Notes under the pieces: model-generated
Seen by the model: only the letters and a program-made list of their open reading frames with translations
Told to the model about the DNA's origin: nothing
Databases searched by the model: none
Made by a program: the position numbers and the translations under genes
From: Pseudomonas sp. Os17
GTDB lineage: Bacteria > Pseudomonadota > Gammaproteobacteria > Pseudomonadales > Pseudomonadaceae
Assembly: GCF_001547895.1 (NCBI RefSeq)
Contig: NZ_AP014627.1
Span: forward strand, 3,599,501-3,663,500
Reading direction: 5' to 3'
DNA: 64,000 nucleotides
Shown here: positions 34,606-43,116 of the stretch, one piece after another
How the letters are laid out: the number at the start of each line of letters is the position of its first letter
Numbering within the stretch: position 1 is the first letter of the stretch

Positions 34606-35176
34606 CAGGAACTGGCTTGCCAGCGAAAGCGTCAGCGAGGTCAGCACAAGGCTTGAGGGCCTCTTCGCCGGCAAGCCGGCTCCTACATGGCAGACCACAA
34701 GCTCAGGGGGGCTGGTAGGAGCTGGCTTGCCAGCGAAGGCGTCTGCGAGGTCGGCGCAAGGCTTGAGGGCCTCTTCGCCGGCAAGCCGGCTCCTACATGG
34801 CAGACCACAAGCTCAGGGGGGGCTGTAGGAGCTGGCTTGCCAGCGAAGGCGTCTGCGAGGTCAGCACAAGGCTTGAGGGCCTCTTCGCCGGCAAGCAGGG
34901 GGCTGTAGGAGCTGGCTTGCCAGCGAAGGCGTCTGCGAAGTCGGCCCGGCTCCTACATGGCAGACCACAAGCTCAGAGGGGGCTGTAGGAGCTGGCTTGC
35001 CAGCGAAGGCGCCTGCGAAGTCGGCACAACGCTTGAGGGCCTCTTCGCCGGCAAGCCGGCTCCTACATGGCAGACCACAAGCTCAGAGGGGGCTGTAGGA
35101 GCTGGCTTGCCAGCGAAGGCGTCGGCGAGGTCGGCGCAAGGCTTGAGGGCCCCTTCGCCGGCAAGCCGGCTCCTGC
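34606..35176. repeat. Tandem array of six palindromic repeat units
   Basis: Six units begin at about 34606, 34715, 34825, 34905, 34985 and 35095. A full unit is about 110 bp: an inward repeat (GTAGGAGCTGGCTTGCC), a short loop, the opposed arm (TTCGCCGGCAAGCCGGCTCC) and a constant spacer with ACATGGCAGACCACAAGCTC. Unit 3 lacks the last arm bases and spacer, and unit 4 lacks the central part of its hairpin; each is about 80 bp. It fills the 605-nt gap between the membrane protein gene and the SDR gene. The open frames running through it are by-products of the repeats. Confidence 0.92.
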
Positions 35177-35201
35177 GGATAGGCCGCAGACTTGCGGGGG
35201 C

Positions 35202-35948
35202 TCAGCGGCCGCCGCCCAGGTCAATGAAGCTGCCGGTGGTGTAGGAGGCCTTGTCCGACAGCAGCCAGAGAATGGCTTCGGCCACTTCGTCGGGACGTCC
35301 GCCACGGCCCATGGGAATCGCCGATTCCAGTTTGCTGACCCGGTCGGCGTCGCCGCTCAGGGCATGGAAGTCGGTGTAGATGTAGCCCGGACGCACCGCA
35401 TTGACGCGGATGCCCTCGCCCGCCACTTCCTTGGACAGGCCGATGGTAAAGGTGTCCAGGGCACCCTTGGACGCGGCGTAGTCGACGTATTCGCCCGGAG
35501 AACCCAGGCGCGCCGCCACCGACGAGACGTTGACGATGCTGCCGCCCTGCCCGCCATGGCGCGGCGACATGCGCAGCACCGCGTGCTTGGCGCAGAGGAT
35601 CGGCCCCATGACATTGGTCTTCATGATCTTCTGGATGCGGAATTCGGACATTTCATCGAGACGGGACTTGTGCCCCACGGTCCCGGCGTTGTTGACCAGG
35701 GCGGTGACCCGGCCCAGCTCGCTGTCGACCCGCTGGAACAAACCGATGACTTCGTCTTCGATACTGACGTCGGCCCGCACCGTGATGGCCTGCACGCCCA
35801 GGGCGCGAACCTGCTCCAGCACCTGATGAGCCGCCTGCTCGTCGGCCTGGTAATTGATGCACACCTTGAAACCCTGCTGCGCGGCCAGCAATGCCGTGGC
35901 CGCACCGATTCCCCGCCCGCCACCGGTGATGACGATGACTTTGTCCAT
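35202..35948 (-). CDS. SDR-family NAD(P)-dependent oxidoreductase
   Basis: A 248-residue classical short-chain dehydrogenase. The cofactor motif T-G-G-G-R-G-I-G is at residues 8-15, N-N-A-G near residue 88, and the catalytic Ser and Y-x-x-x-K are in V-N-V-S-S-V and Y-V-D-Y-A-A-S-K. The C-terminal P-G-Y-I-Y-T-D and T-G-S-F-I-D-L-G-G-G-R are typical. It probably works on a small carbonyl or alcohol; it resembles glucose dehydrogenase/FabG-like members but substrate cannot be assigned. The ATG at 35948 begins the Rossmann fold; upstream frame adds 27 unrelated residues. It stands alone. Confidence 0.9.
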   Translation of the reverse strand: MDKVIVITGGGRGIGAATALLAAQQGFKVCINYQADEQAAHQVLEQVRALGVQAITVRADVSIEDEVIGLFQRVDSELGRVTALVNNAGTVGHKSRLDEMSEFRIQKIMKTNVMGPILCAKHAVLRMSPRHGGQGGSIVNVSSVAARLGSPGEYVDYAASKGALDTFTIGLSKEVAGEGIRVNAVRPGYIYTDFHALSGDADRVSKLESAIPMGRGGRPDEVAEAILWLLSDKASYTTGSFIDLGGGR

Positions 35949-36089
35949 ACTGCCGACTCCCTGACTGATCATTTCAACGCCCGCCATTAAACACCCCGCA
36001 GGCAGCGATGAAAACCGCAGTGACATCAAACAGCCTCTATTCCGGGCTCACAGGACCGTGCCCCTGGCGATGGCCGGCCGAGGCCAGCC

Positions 36090-38177
36090 TCAGGTGTCGT
36101 GCCGGGCCTGTTGTTCAGCCTGGTGGATACCCTGCATGAAGCTCTCGGGCGGTAGCGGGTGACCCAGGTAATAGCCTTGCAGCGAGTCGCAGCCCAGCTG
36201 GGTGAGGAAACTCTGCTGCACCCCGCTCTCCACCCCCTCGGCGACGATGCGCAGGCCCAGGGCCTGGCCCAGGGCGACAATCGCCGAGACGATGGCGGCG
36301 TCGTCGCTGTCGTGCTCCAGGTCACGGACGAAACCACGGTCGATCTTCAACTCGTTGGCCGGCAGGCGCTTGAGGTACATCAGGCTCGAATAGCCGGTGC
36401 CGAAATCGTCGATGGACAGGTCCACCCCCATGTCCGACAGCTGCTGCAGCACGATCATGCTGACATCGGCGTCGTTCATCGCCGTCGTCTCGGTGATTTC
36501 CAGGGTCAGGTTGTTGGCCGGCAACTGATTGCGCTCCAGGGCCTGGGCCACACTCTTGACCAGCCCCACATGGCAGAACTGCAAGGCCGAGAGGTTCACC
36601 GCGATGCGCCAGTCGGTGTAGCCCTGGACATACCACTGGCGCATCTGCCGGCAGGCCTCGTGCAGCACCCAGTCGCCGATGGCGATGATCAGCCCGCTCT
36701 TCTCCGCCAGTTCGATGAACTTGTCCGGCAGCAGCAGGCCGTGTTGCGGATGCTCCCAGCGCAACAGCGCCTCGGCCCCCACCGGACGCCCGTCGCCGGC
36801 ATCGAACTTGGGCTGGTAGTAGAGGCGGAACTGATTGTGCTCCAGGGCATTGCGCAGGTCCTGGAGCAACTGCAGCTGGCGCCGGGCGTTGCTGTTCATC
36901 GACGCATCGAAAAAGCTGTAGCCGTTCTTGCCGGTGGCCTTGGCGTGATACATGGCCGCGTCGGCATTCATCAGCAGTTCCTGGGCGGTCAGGCCATTGC
37001 CGGGATACACCGCGATGCCGATGCTGGCGGAAATCTGCAGCTCGTGTTCGGCCACGCGGAACGAGCGGGACACCAGGCCCACCTGCCGCGCCGCCAGGCG
37101 CAAGGCATCATCCGGCTCGCCGAGCTGCACCAGCAGCACGAACTCGTCGCCGCCGATCCGTGCCAGGGTGTCTTCGCTGCGCAGGTCCTCGCGCAGGCGC
37201 AGGGCCACCTCCCGCAGCAACTGGTCGCCCATGTGATGGCCAAACGCGTCGTTGACCGGCTTGAAGCCGTCCAGATCGATGAACATCAGCGCAAAGCAGC
37301 CGCCATGGGCGGTCACCCGGTGCATCGCCTGATCGATGCGGTCCGCCAGCAGAATGCGGTTCGGCAGACCGGTCAGGGTGTCGTGCAGAGCCAGTTGGGT
37401 CAGCTCCTTGTTGGCCTCGGTCAAGGACTGCGCCAGCACCGCGGTGCGGGCTTCCAGGCGCGCGTCCAGCACCGAGGTCAGCAAAGCGATGATCAGCACC
37501 GCCAAGGTGGTGATCAGCACCAGATTGTCCAGGCCCTTGCCACTCAGGCCATTGCCCAGGGCCCCGCAGAAACTGCCGTCACTGAAACGCGCAGCGGCCA
37601 TGCCGGTGAAATGCATGCCGACGATGGCAAACCCCATGACCACCGCCGCGCCGGTGCGGGCCAGACGCACATGGGGCGTGTTCTGGCGCAGGCGGAAGGC
37701 GATCCACAACGCCGCCAGCGAAGCACCGAAGGCAATCAGCAACGAGGCGCTGAACAGGCTCGGGTCGTAGTCGATACCCGGCTGCATGCGCATCGCCGCC
37801 ATGCCGGTGTAGTGCATGCCACTGATGCCGGCGCCCATGATCAAGGCGCCGAACAGCAGTTGCCACAGCGGCAGGCGCGGCTGGCTCACCAGCCACAGGG
37901 CAAAGCCGCAGGAGAGGATCGAGATCAGCAGCGACAAGGCGGTCAGCGCGATGTCGTAGCCCAGCTCGATGGGCAGCTCGAAGGCGAGCATGCCGATAAA
38001 GTGCATGGACCACACACCGATGCCCATGGCCAAGGCTCCGCCGCACATCCACAGGTAGGCCGCACGGCCTTTGGTGGTGGCGATGCGTCCGGTGAGATCG
38101 AGGGCGGTGTAGGAAGCGAGGATCGCCACGAAAATGGAGATCACGACCAACGCGGGGGAGTAACTACCGATGAGCAT
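36090..38177 (-). CDS. mucR: MHYT-GGDEF-EAL c-di-GMP enzyme (MucR-like)
   Basis: A 695-residue membrane protein. Residues about 1-240 form a seven-helix MHYT sensor with the repeated motifs W-S-M-H-F-I-G-M, S-G-M-H-Y-T-G-M and V-G-M-H-F-T-G-M, which may bind copper and sense O2 or NO. A GGDEF domain follows with an intact G-G-D-E-F near residue 340 and an R-S-E-D inhibitory site five residues ahead of it. The EAL domain has G-A-E-A-L-L-R-W near residue 468 and D-D-F-G-T-G-Y-S-S-L. Both catalytic motifs are intact, so both synthesis and breakdown of c-di-GMP are possible. In P. aeruginosa MucR supports alginate production and biofilm switching. Confidence 0.92.
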   Translation of the reverse strand: MLIGSYSPALVVISIFVAILASYTALDLTGRIATTKGRAAYLWMCGGALAMGIGVWSMHFIGMLAFELPIELGYDIALTALSLLISILSCGFALWLVSQPRLPLWQLLFGALIMGAGISGMHYTGMAAMRMQPGIDYDPSLFSASLLIAFGASLAALWIAFRLRQNTPHVRLARTGAAVVMGFAIVGMHFTGMAAARFSDGSFCGALGNGLSGKGLDNLVLITTLAVLIIALLTSVLDARLEARTAVLAQSLTEANKELTQLALHDTLTGLPNRILLADRIDQAMHRVTAHGGCFALMFIDLDGFKPVNDAFGHHMGDQLLREVALRLREDLRSEDTLARIGGDEFVLLVQLGEPDDALRLAARQVGLVSRSFRVAEHELQISASIGIAVYPGNGLTAQELLMNADAAMYHAKATGKNGYSFFDASMNSNARRQLQLLQDLRNALEHNQFRLYYQPKFDAGDGRPVGAEALLRWEHPQHGLLLPDKFIELAEKSGLIIAIGDWVLHEACRQMRQWYVQGYTDWRIAVNLSALQFCHVGLVKSVAQALERNQLPANNLTLEITETTAMNDADVSMIVLQQLSDMGVDLSIDDFGTGYSSLMYLKRLPANELKIDRGFVRDLEHDSDDAAIVSAIVALGQALGLRIVAEGVESGVQQSFLTQLGCDSLQGYYLGHPLPPESFMQGIHQAEQQARHDT

Positions 38178-38397
38178 GGGGCATCTCTTGGCCGTTGTGC
38201 CGATGTTTGCCCGGCGGGCAAAAGCGCAGATTGTACTGATTGCGCAGAAGAACGCATCTACAAAGTGAGCAAACCGCCAGTAGCCGGACAGAACGTCTGC
38301 CCCGGGCCTTTGATGCCCCTACAAGGCTTGTGGGCAAGGCCGTTGCGCGGCCATGTCCGCGGCCCTCGCGCCCCCTGCGCGAGGCCCTGATGGCGGC

Positions 38398-39891
38398 CTA
38401 TTTCTGCTCGCCGACCTGCAGCTGGCCGTCCCAGCCGCCACCCAGCGCGGCGATCAATTGCACGCTGGCAATCAGCCGGCTCTGCAGCAGGCTGAGGACG
38501 CTGCGTTCGTTGCTCAGGGCGGTGGTCTGGCTGGTGACCACGTCCAGATAACCGATGAGTCCGGCCTTGTACTGGTTCTCGGTCAGGCGCAGGGCCTCGC
38601 GGGCCGAATCCAGGGCCTGCTGACGCACCCCCGCCTCGTCCTCCAGGACCTTGAGCTGGATCATGTAGTTTTCCACCTCGCGGAAACCGTCGAGCACGGT
38701 CTGCCGGTACTTGGCCACGGTCTGGTCATAGGCCGCCTGGGTGCGATCCACTTCCGCCGAGCGCTGGCCACCGTCGAACAGGGTCATGGCCAGCTTGGGG
38801 CCCACCGACCAGAAGCGGTTCGGCAGGCTGATCCAGTCGGCGTAGGTACTGCTGCTGTAGCCGCCGGCCAGGCTCAGGGTCAGGTCCGGGTAATAGGCCG
38901 CCTTGGCCACGCCGATATTGGCATTGGCGGCCATCACCGAACGCTCCGCCGAGGCGATGTCCGGACGCCGCTCCAGCAACTGCGAGGGCACCGCCAGGGG
39001 GACCTGGGGCAGCAACGGAATCCGCGAGGTTTCTGCCAGGTTGAACTCGGCCGGCGGTACGCCCATCAGCACCGCGATGGCGTTTTCGAACTGCGCCCGC
39101 TGCCAGATCAGGTCGATCAGGTCGGCCTGGGCGCTTTTGAGCTGGGTCTGGGCCTGGGCCACGGCGTCCTTGCCGGACACCCCGGCCTGATACTGGTTCT
39201 GGGTCATGGTCAGGGAGCGCTGATAGGCCGCCACCGTGGCTTCCAGCAGGCGCTTCTGTTCGTCGATTACCCGCAGTTGCAGGTAGTTCTGCACCAGTTC
39301 CGACTGCTGGCTCAGGCGCATCGCCGCCAGATCGGCGAAGCTCGCCTCGGCGCTGGCTTGATTGGCTTCCAGGCCACGGCGCAGCTTGCCCCAGACATCC
39401 GCCTCCCAGCTCACGCCCAACTGAGTGTTGTAGGTGTCGCGAATGCCGCTGCTGGAGCTGCTCAGCCCCGAACTGCTGCTGCCGGTGCCCTGGCTGGCCC
39501 GGGTCTTGCCGGCGCTGAGGTCGACACTGGGAAAGAACGCCCCACGGGAGCTGCGCACCAGGGCCTGGGCCTGACGGTACTGGGCCTCGGACTGGGCCAC
39601 GCTCTGGTTGGAACGGTTGAGCCGCTCGATCAGGCCGTTGAGCTGGGCGTCACCGTACAGCTCCCACCAGGCGCCCCGGGCCAGGGCATCGCTGGGATTG
39701 GCCTGGCGCCAGCCCTGGGCCTCCTTGTACTGCACAGGCTCGGCCACCTGGGGCCGCTGGTAGTCGGGTCCGATGGCGCAGGCACTGAGCAGCGCCACGC
39801 ACAGGCCCAGGCTCAAGGCCCGCGAGCCCCGGGCCATGGCCAGGCGCTGGGCGGACAGCAGAGTAACGGGACGGGACGATTGGTCGGTCAT
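38398..39891 (-). CDS. opmB: Outer-membrane efflux lipoprotein (OpmB/NodT family)
   Basis: A 497-residue TolC-like outer-membrane factor. A signal peptide ending in the lipobox L-L-S-A-C (Cys at about residue 38) marks it as a lipoprotein, followed by A-I-G-P-D-Y-Q-R-P, the standard NodT-family start. The long helices with repeated Q/A/S-rich segments and the G-G-Y-S-S-S-T-Y-A-D strand region fit. It is the last gene of a minus-strand operon with one membrane-fusion and two RND pump genes, and overlaps the upstream pump gene by 4 nt. The order matches P. aeruginosa muxABC-opmB. Confidence 0.92.
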   Translation of the reverse strand: MTDQSSRPVTLLSAQRLAMARGSRALSLGLCVALLSACAIGPDYQRPQVAEPVQYKEAQGWRQANPSDALARGAWWELYGDAQLNGLIERLNRSNQSVAQSEAQYRQAQALVRSSRGAFFPSVDLSAGKTRASQGTGSSSSGLSSSSSGIRDTYNTQLGVSWEADVWGKLRRGLEANQASAEASFADLAAMRLSQQSELVQNYLQLRVIDEQKRLLEATVAAYQRSLTMTQNQYQAGVSGKDAVAQAQTQLKSAQADLIDLIWQRAQFENAIAVLMGVPPAEFNLAETSRIPLLPQVPLAVPSQLLERRPDIASAERSVMAANANIGVAKAAYYPDLTLSLAGGYSSSTYADWISLPNRFWSVGPKLAMTLFDGGQRSAEVDRTQAAYDQTVAKYRQTVLDGFREVENYMIQLKVLEDEAGVRQQALDSAREALRLTENQYKAGLIGYLDVVTSQTTALSNERSVLSLLQSRLIASVQLIAALGGGWDGQLQVGEQK

Positions 39892-42800
39892 AGCGGCGTT
39901 TCCAGAGCGGCATCGGTACGGACCCCACGCCAGTGGTTGAACTTGTGGCGCAGGCGATCGAGATAGAGGTAGACCACCGGGGTGGTGTAGAGGGTCAGGA
40001 CCTGGCTGAAGACCAGGCCGCCAATGATGGTCAGGCCCAGGGGCTGGCGCATTTCCGAGCCCTCGGCGCCCCCCAGCAGCAACGGCAAGGCGCCGAGGAT
40101 CGCCGCCAGGGTGGTCATCAGGATCGGCCGCAGGCGCTGCAGGCAGGCACTGCGGATCGATTGCAGCGGGTCCAGGCCCTGGTGGCGCTCCAGTTGCAGC
40201 GCCAGGTCGATCATCAGGATCGCGTTCTTCTTCACCACGCCGATCAGCAGGAACAGCCCCAGCAGCGAGATCAGGCTGAACTCGCCGCCCAGCACGTAGA
40301 TCGAGAGCAAGGCGCCGACCCCGGCCGACGGCAGTGTGGAGAGAATGGTCAGCGGGTGAATGTAGCTTTCATAGAGCACCCCGAGCACCAGGTACACCGC
40401 CAGCAGCGCACCGAGAATCATGAACGGCTGGCTCTTCTGGGTGGCGGCGAAGGCGTCGGCGGTGCCGGCCATCTTGACGATCACGTCCTCGGGCATGCCC
40501 AGTTTGGCAATCGCCCGTTCGATGGCGGCGGTGCCCTGCTCCACGGTCACGCCTTCGGCCATGTCGAAGGAAATGCTCTCCGAAGCGAACTGCCCTTCGT
40601 GGCTGACCCGGTCGTCTTCCAGGCTGTTTTCATAGTGGGCGATGGCCGACAGCGGGATCCGCGCCCCGGCACTGGTGATCACCTGCACCTGATTCAGGGT
40701 GATCGGGTCCTGGGCGTATTTCGGGTTGACCTCCATCACCACCTGGTACTGGTTGAGGCTGTCGTAGATGGTGGAGATCTGCCGCTGGCTGTAGGCGTTG
40801 TTGAGCACCGCGGTGACCATGTCCATGTCCACCCCCAGGCGCTTGGCCTGGTCGCGGTCGACCACCAGGGTCACCTGCTGGGCGCCGCGGCCCTCGCGGG
40901 CGTCGATGGCGGTCAGCTCGGGCAAGGCGCGCAGCGCGGTGACCACTTTCGGGTACCACTGGCGCAATTCGCCCAGATCGCCGCTTTGCAGGATGTAGGA
41001 ATACTGCGAGGTGGTCTGCTCGCGGCCGCCGCCGAACTGCAGGTCCTGGTCGGCCATCAGCATCAGTTGCGCGCCGGGCACCTTGGGCATTTCCTTGCGC
41101 AGGCGCTCGATGACCTTCTGCGCCGAAATATTGCGCTCCTTGATCGGTTTGAGGCGCACCAGCATGAAGGCGTTGTTGGTGCCGTTGTTGCCGCCGATGA
41201 AGCCGGCCACGCTTTCCACCGCGCTGTCCTTGAGCACCGCGCGGCGGAAGATCTCCATCTTCGGCTGCATCACGCTGAAGGACAGGCCGTCGTCGCCACG
41301 CACGAAGCCGATCAACTGGCCGGTGTCCTGCTGCGGCATGAAGGTCTTGGGCACCACCACGTACAGGGCCACGTTGACGCCGATGGTGACCAGCAGGCTG
41401 AACAGGGTCAGGCGCTTGTGCCGCAGCACCCAGTCCAGGCTGGTGGCGTACTTGCCCACCATCCACTCGTTGCTGCGCCGGCTCCAGCGCTGCAGGCGGT
41501 TTTCCTGGCCCGGGGTATGCGGCTTGAGCCAGCGCGCGCAAAGCATCGGGGTCAGGGTCAGGGACACCACCAGGGACACCACGATGGCCGCCGCCAGGGT
41601 GATGGAGAACTCGCGGAACAGGCTCTCGATGATCCCGCCCATGAACAGGATCGACAGGAACACCGCCACCAGCGACACGTTCATCGACAGCAGGGTGAAA
41701 CCCACCTCCTTGGCCCCCAGGTACGCCGCCTTCATCGGCGCGATGCCTTCGTCGATATGCCGGGAAATGTTCTCCAGGACCACGATGGCGTCGTCCACCA
41801 CCAGACCGGTGGCGAGGATCAGCGCCATCAGCGACAGGTTGTTCAGGGAGAAGCCATACAGGTACATCACGGCGAAGGTGCCCACCAGCGACACCGGCAC
41901 CGCCAGGGTCGGAATCACCGACGCGCGAAAATTGCCGAGGAACAGGAACACCACCAGGATCACCAGGGCCACGGCGATCAGCAGGGTCATCTCGGCCTCG
42001 TGCAAGGTGGCCTTGATCACCGGCGAGCGGTCCATGGCCAGGTTGAGCTTGACGCTGGCCGGCAGCACCGCCTGCAACGCCGGCAACTGGGCCTTGATCT
42101 CGTTCACCGTCTCGATGATGTTGGCCCCGGCCTGACGGTTGATCACCAGCAGCACCGCCGCATCGTCGTTGAAGAAGCCGCTGTTGTAGCGGTCCTCCAC
42201 GCCGTCGCTGACCTTGGCCACGTCTTTCAGGCGCAGGGGCGCACCGTTGTTGTAATGGATGATCAGCGGTTCGTAATCACGGGCTTTTTCCAGCTGATCG
42301 TTGGCCTGGATCTGCCACAGCCGCTGGTCATCCTCCACCGAGCCCTTGGGCCGGCGCTGGTTGGCATTGGCAATGGCGTTGCGCACGTCGTCCAGGGCCA
42401 CGCCGTACTGGTTGAGCAGCTGCGGCTCCAGCTCGATGCGCACCGCCGGCAAGGAGCTGCCGCCAATCTGCACCTCGCCCACGCCCTGCACCTGGGACAG
42501 GCTCTGGGACAGGATGGTCGAGGCCAGGTCGTAGAGCTGGCCCTTTTCCAGCACATCGGAGGTCAGCGACAGCACCATGATCGGCGCCTGGGACGGGTTG
42601 ACCTTCTTGTAGGTGGGCATGCTGCGCATGCCGCTGGGCAGCAGGTTGCGCGAGGCGTTGATGGCCGCCTGCACTTCCCGGGCCGCGCCATTGATGTCGC
42701 GGTCTAGGTCGAACTGCAGGATCACCCGGGTCGAACCCTGGCTGGAGCGGCTGCTCATGGTGTTGACCCCGGCAATCGCGCCGAAGGAGCGCTCCAGCGG

Positions 42801-42995
42801 CGTGGCCACGGTGGAGGCCATGACCTCGGGGCTGGCCCCCGGCAGGCTGGCCTGGACCACGATCACCGGAAAATCCATCTGCGGCAGCGGCGCCACCGGC
42901 AACAGGCCGAAGCTGACCCCGCCCAGCAGCATGATCGCCAACGACAGCAGCATGGTCGCCACCGGGCGTTTGATGAAAGGACCGGACAGGTTCAT
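39888..42995 (-). CDS. muxC: RND efflux pump inner-membrane subunit (MuxC/MdtC-like)
   Basis: A 1035-residue RND transporter with twelve membrane helices and two large periplasmic loops, using the proton gradient for export. It begins with M-N-L-S-G-P-F-I-K-R-P-V-A-T and has the helix-4 motif G-L-V-V-D-D-A-I-V-V-L-E-N, with the paired Asp of the proton relay, and G-V-V-K-K-N-A-I-L-M in the second half. It resembles the MdtC/MuxC side of two-pump systems, which assemble with MuxB/MdtB into heterotrimers. The ATG at 42995 follows TTGGAGCGG; the TTG at 43010 is less likely. The 121-nt gap from muxB holds a stem-loop. Confidence 0.93.
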   Translation of the reverse strand: MNLSGPFIKRPVATMLLSLAIMLLGGVSFGLLPVAPLPQMDFPVIVVQASLPGASPEVMASTVATPLERSFGAIAGVNTMSSRSSQGSTRVILQFDLDRDINGAAREVQAAINASRNLLPSGMRSMPTYKKVNPSQAPIMVLSLTSDVLEKGQLYDLASTILSQSLSQVQGVGEVQIGGSSLPAVRIELEPQLLNQYGVALDDVRNAIANANQRRPKGSVEDDQRLWQIQANDQLEKARDYEPLIIHYNNGAPLRLKDVAKVSDGVEDRYNSGFFNDDAAVLLVINRQAGANIIETVNEIKAQLPALQAVLPASVKLNLAMDRSPVIKATLHEAEMTLLIAVALVILVVFLFLGNFRASVIPTLAVPVSLVGTFAVMYLYGFSLNNLSLMALILATGLVVDDAIVVLENISRHIDEGIAPMKAAYLGAKEVGFTLLSMNVSLVAVFLSILFMGGIIESLFREFSITLAAAIVVSLVVSLTLTPMLCARWLKPHTPGQENRLQRWSRRSNEWMVGKYATSLDWVLRHKRLTLFSLLVTIGVNVALYVVVPKTFMPQQDTGQLIGFVRGDDGLSFSVMQPKMEIFRRAVLKDSAVESVAGFIGGNNGTNNAFMLVRLKPIKERNISAQKVIERLRKEMPKVPGAQLMLMADQDLQFGGGREQTTSQYSYILQSGDLGELRQWYPKVVTALRALPELTAIDAREGRGAQQVTLVVDRDQAKRLGVDMDMVTAVLNNAYSQRQISTIYDSLNQYQVVMEVNPKYAQDPITLNQVQVITSAGARIPLSAIAHYENSLEDDRVSHEGQFASESISFDMAEGVTVEQGTAAIERAIAKLGMPEDVIVKMAGTADAFAATQKSQPFMILGALLAVYLVLGVLYESYIHPLTILSTLPSAGVGALLSIYVLGGEFSLISLLGLFLLIGVVKKNAILMIDLALQLERHQGLDPLQSIRSACLQRLRPILMTTLAAILGALPLLLGGAEGSEMRQPLGLTIIGGLVFSQVLTLYTTPVVYLYLDRLRHKFNHWRGVRTDAALETPL

Positions 42996-43011
42996 GGGCG
43001 ACCGCTCCAAG

Positions 43012-43110
43012 CTTCAAGCCTCAAGCGGCAAGAGAAAAGCGGGATCGGTGCACGCTCTTGCTTCTGCTTTTGATCGAGCTTGCAGCTTGCGGCGTGCAGC
43101 TTGCCGCTGA
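43012..43110. repeat. Stem-loop with GCTTGCAG-type repeats between muxB and muxC
   Basis: AGCGGCAAG (about 43024-43032) pairs with CTTGCCGCT (43100-43108) across some 67 nt that contain direct repeats AGCTTGCAGCTTGCGGCGTG. On the left CTTCAAGCCTCAAG adds further short repeats. It is the only sizeable break in an otherwise overlapping operon and may alter mRNA stability of the muxC-opmB part. Confidence 0.5.
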
Positions 43111-43116
43111 CGCCCC

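Noticed and set aside
34606..35176. Possible CRISPR array
   Set aside because: The units contain large internal palindromes with near-identical spacers, there are no cas genes, and the same repeat is scattered singly over the window.
34687..35244. Short plus-strand frames repeating a SWLASEG-type peptide
   Set aside because: They are translations of the palindromic repeat array and have no independent coding support.
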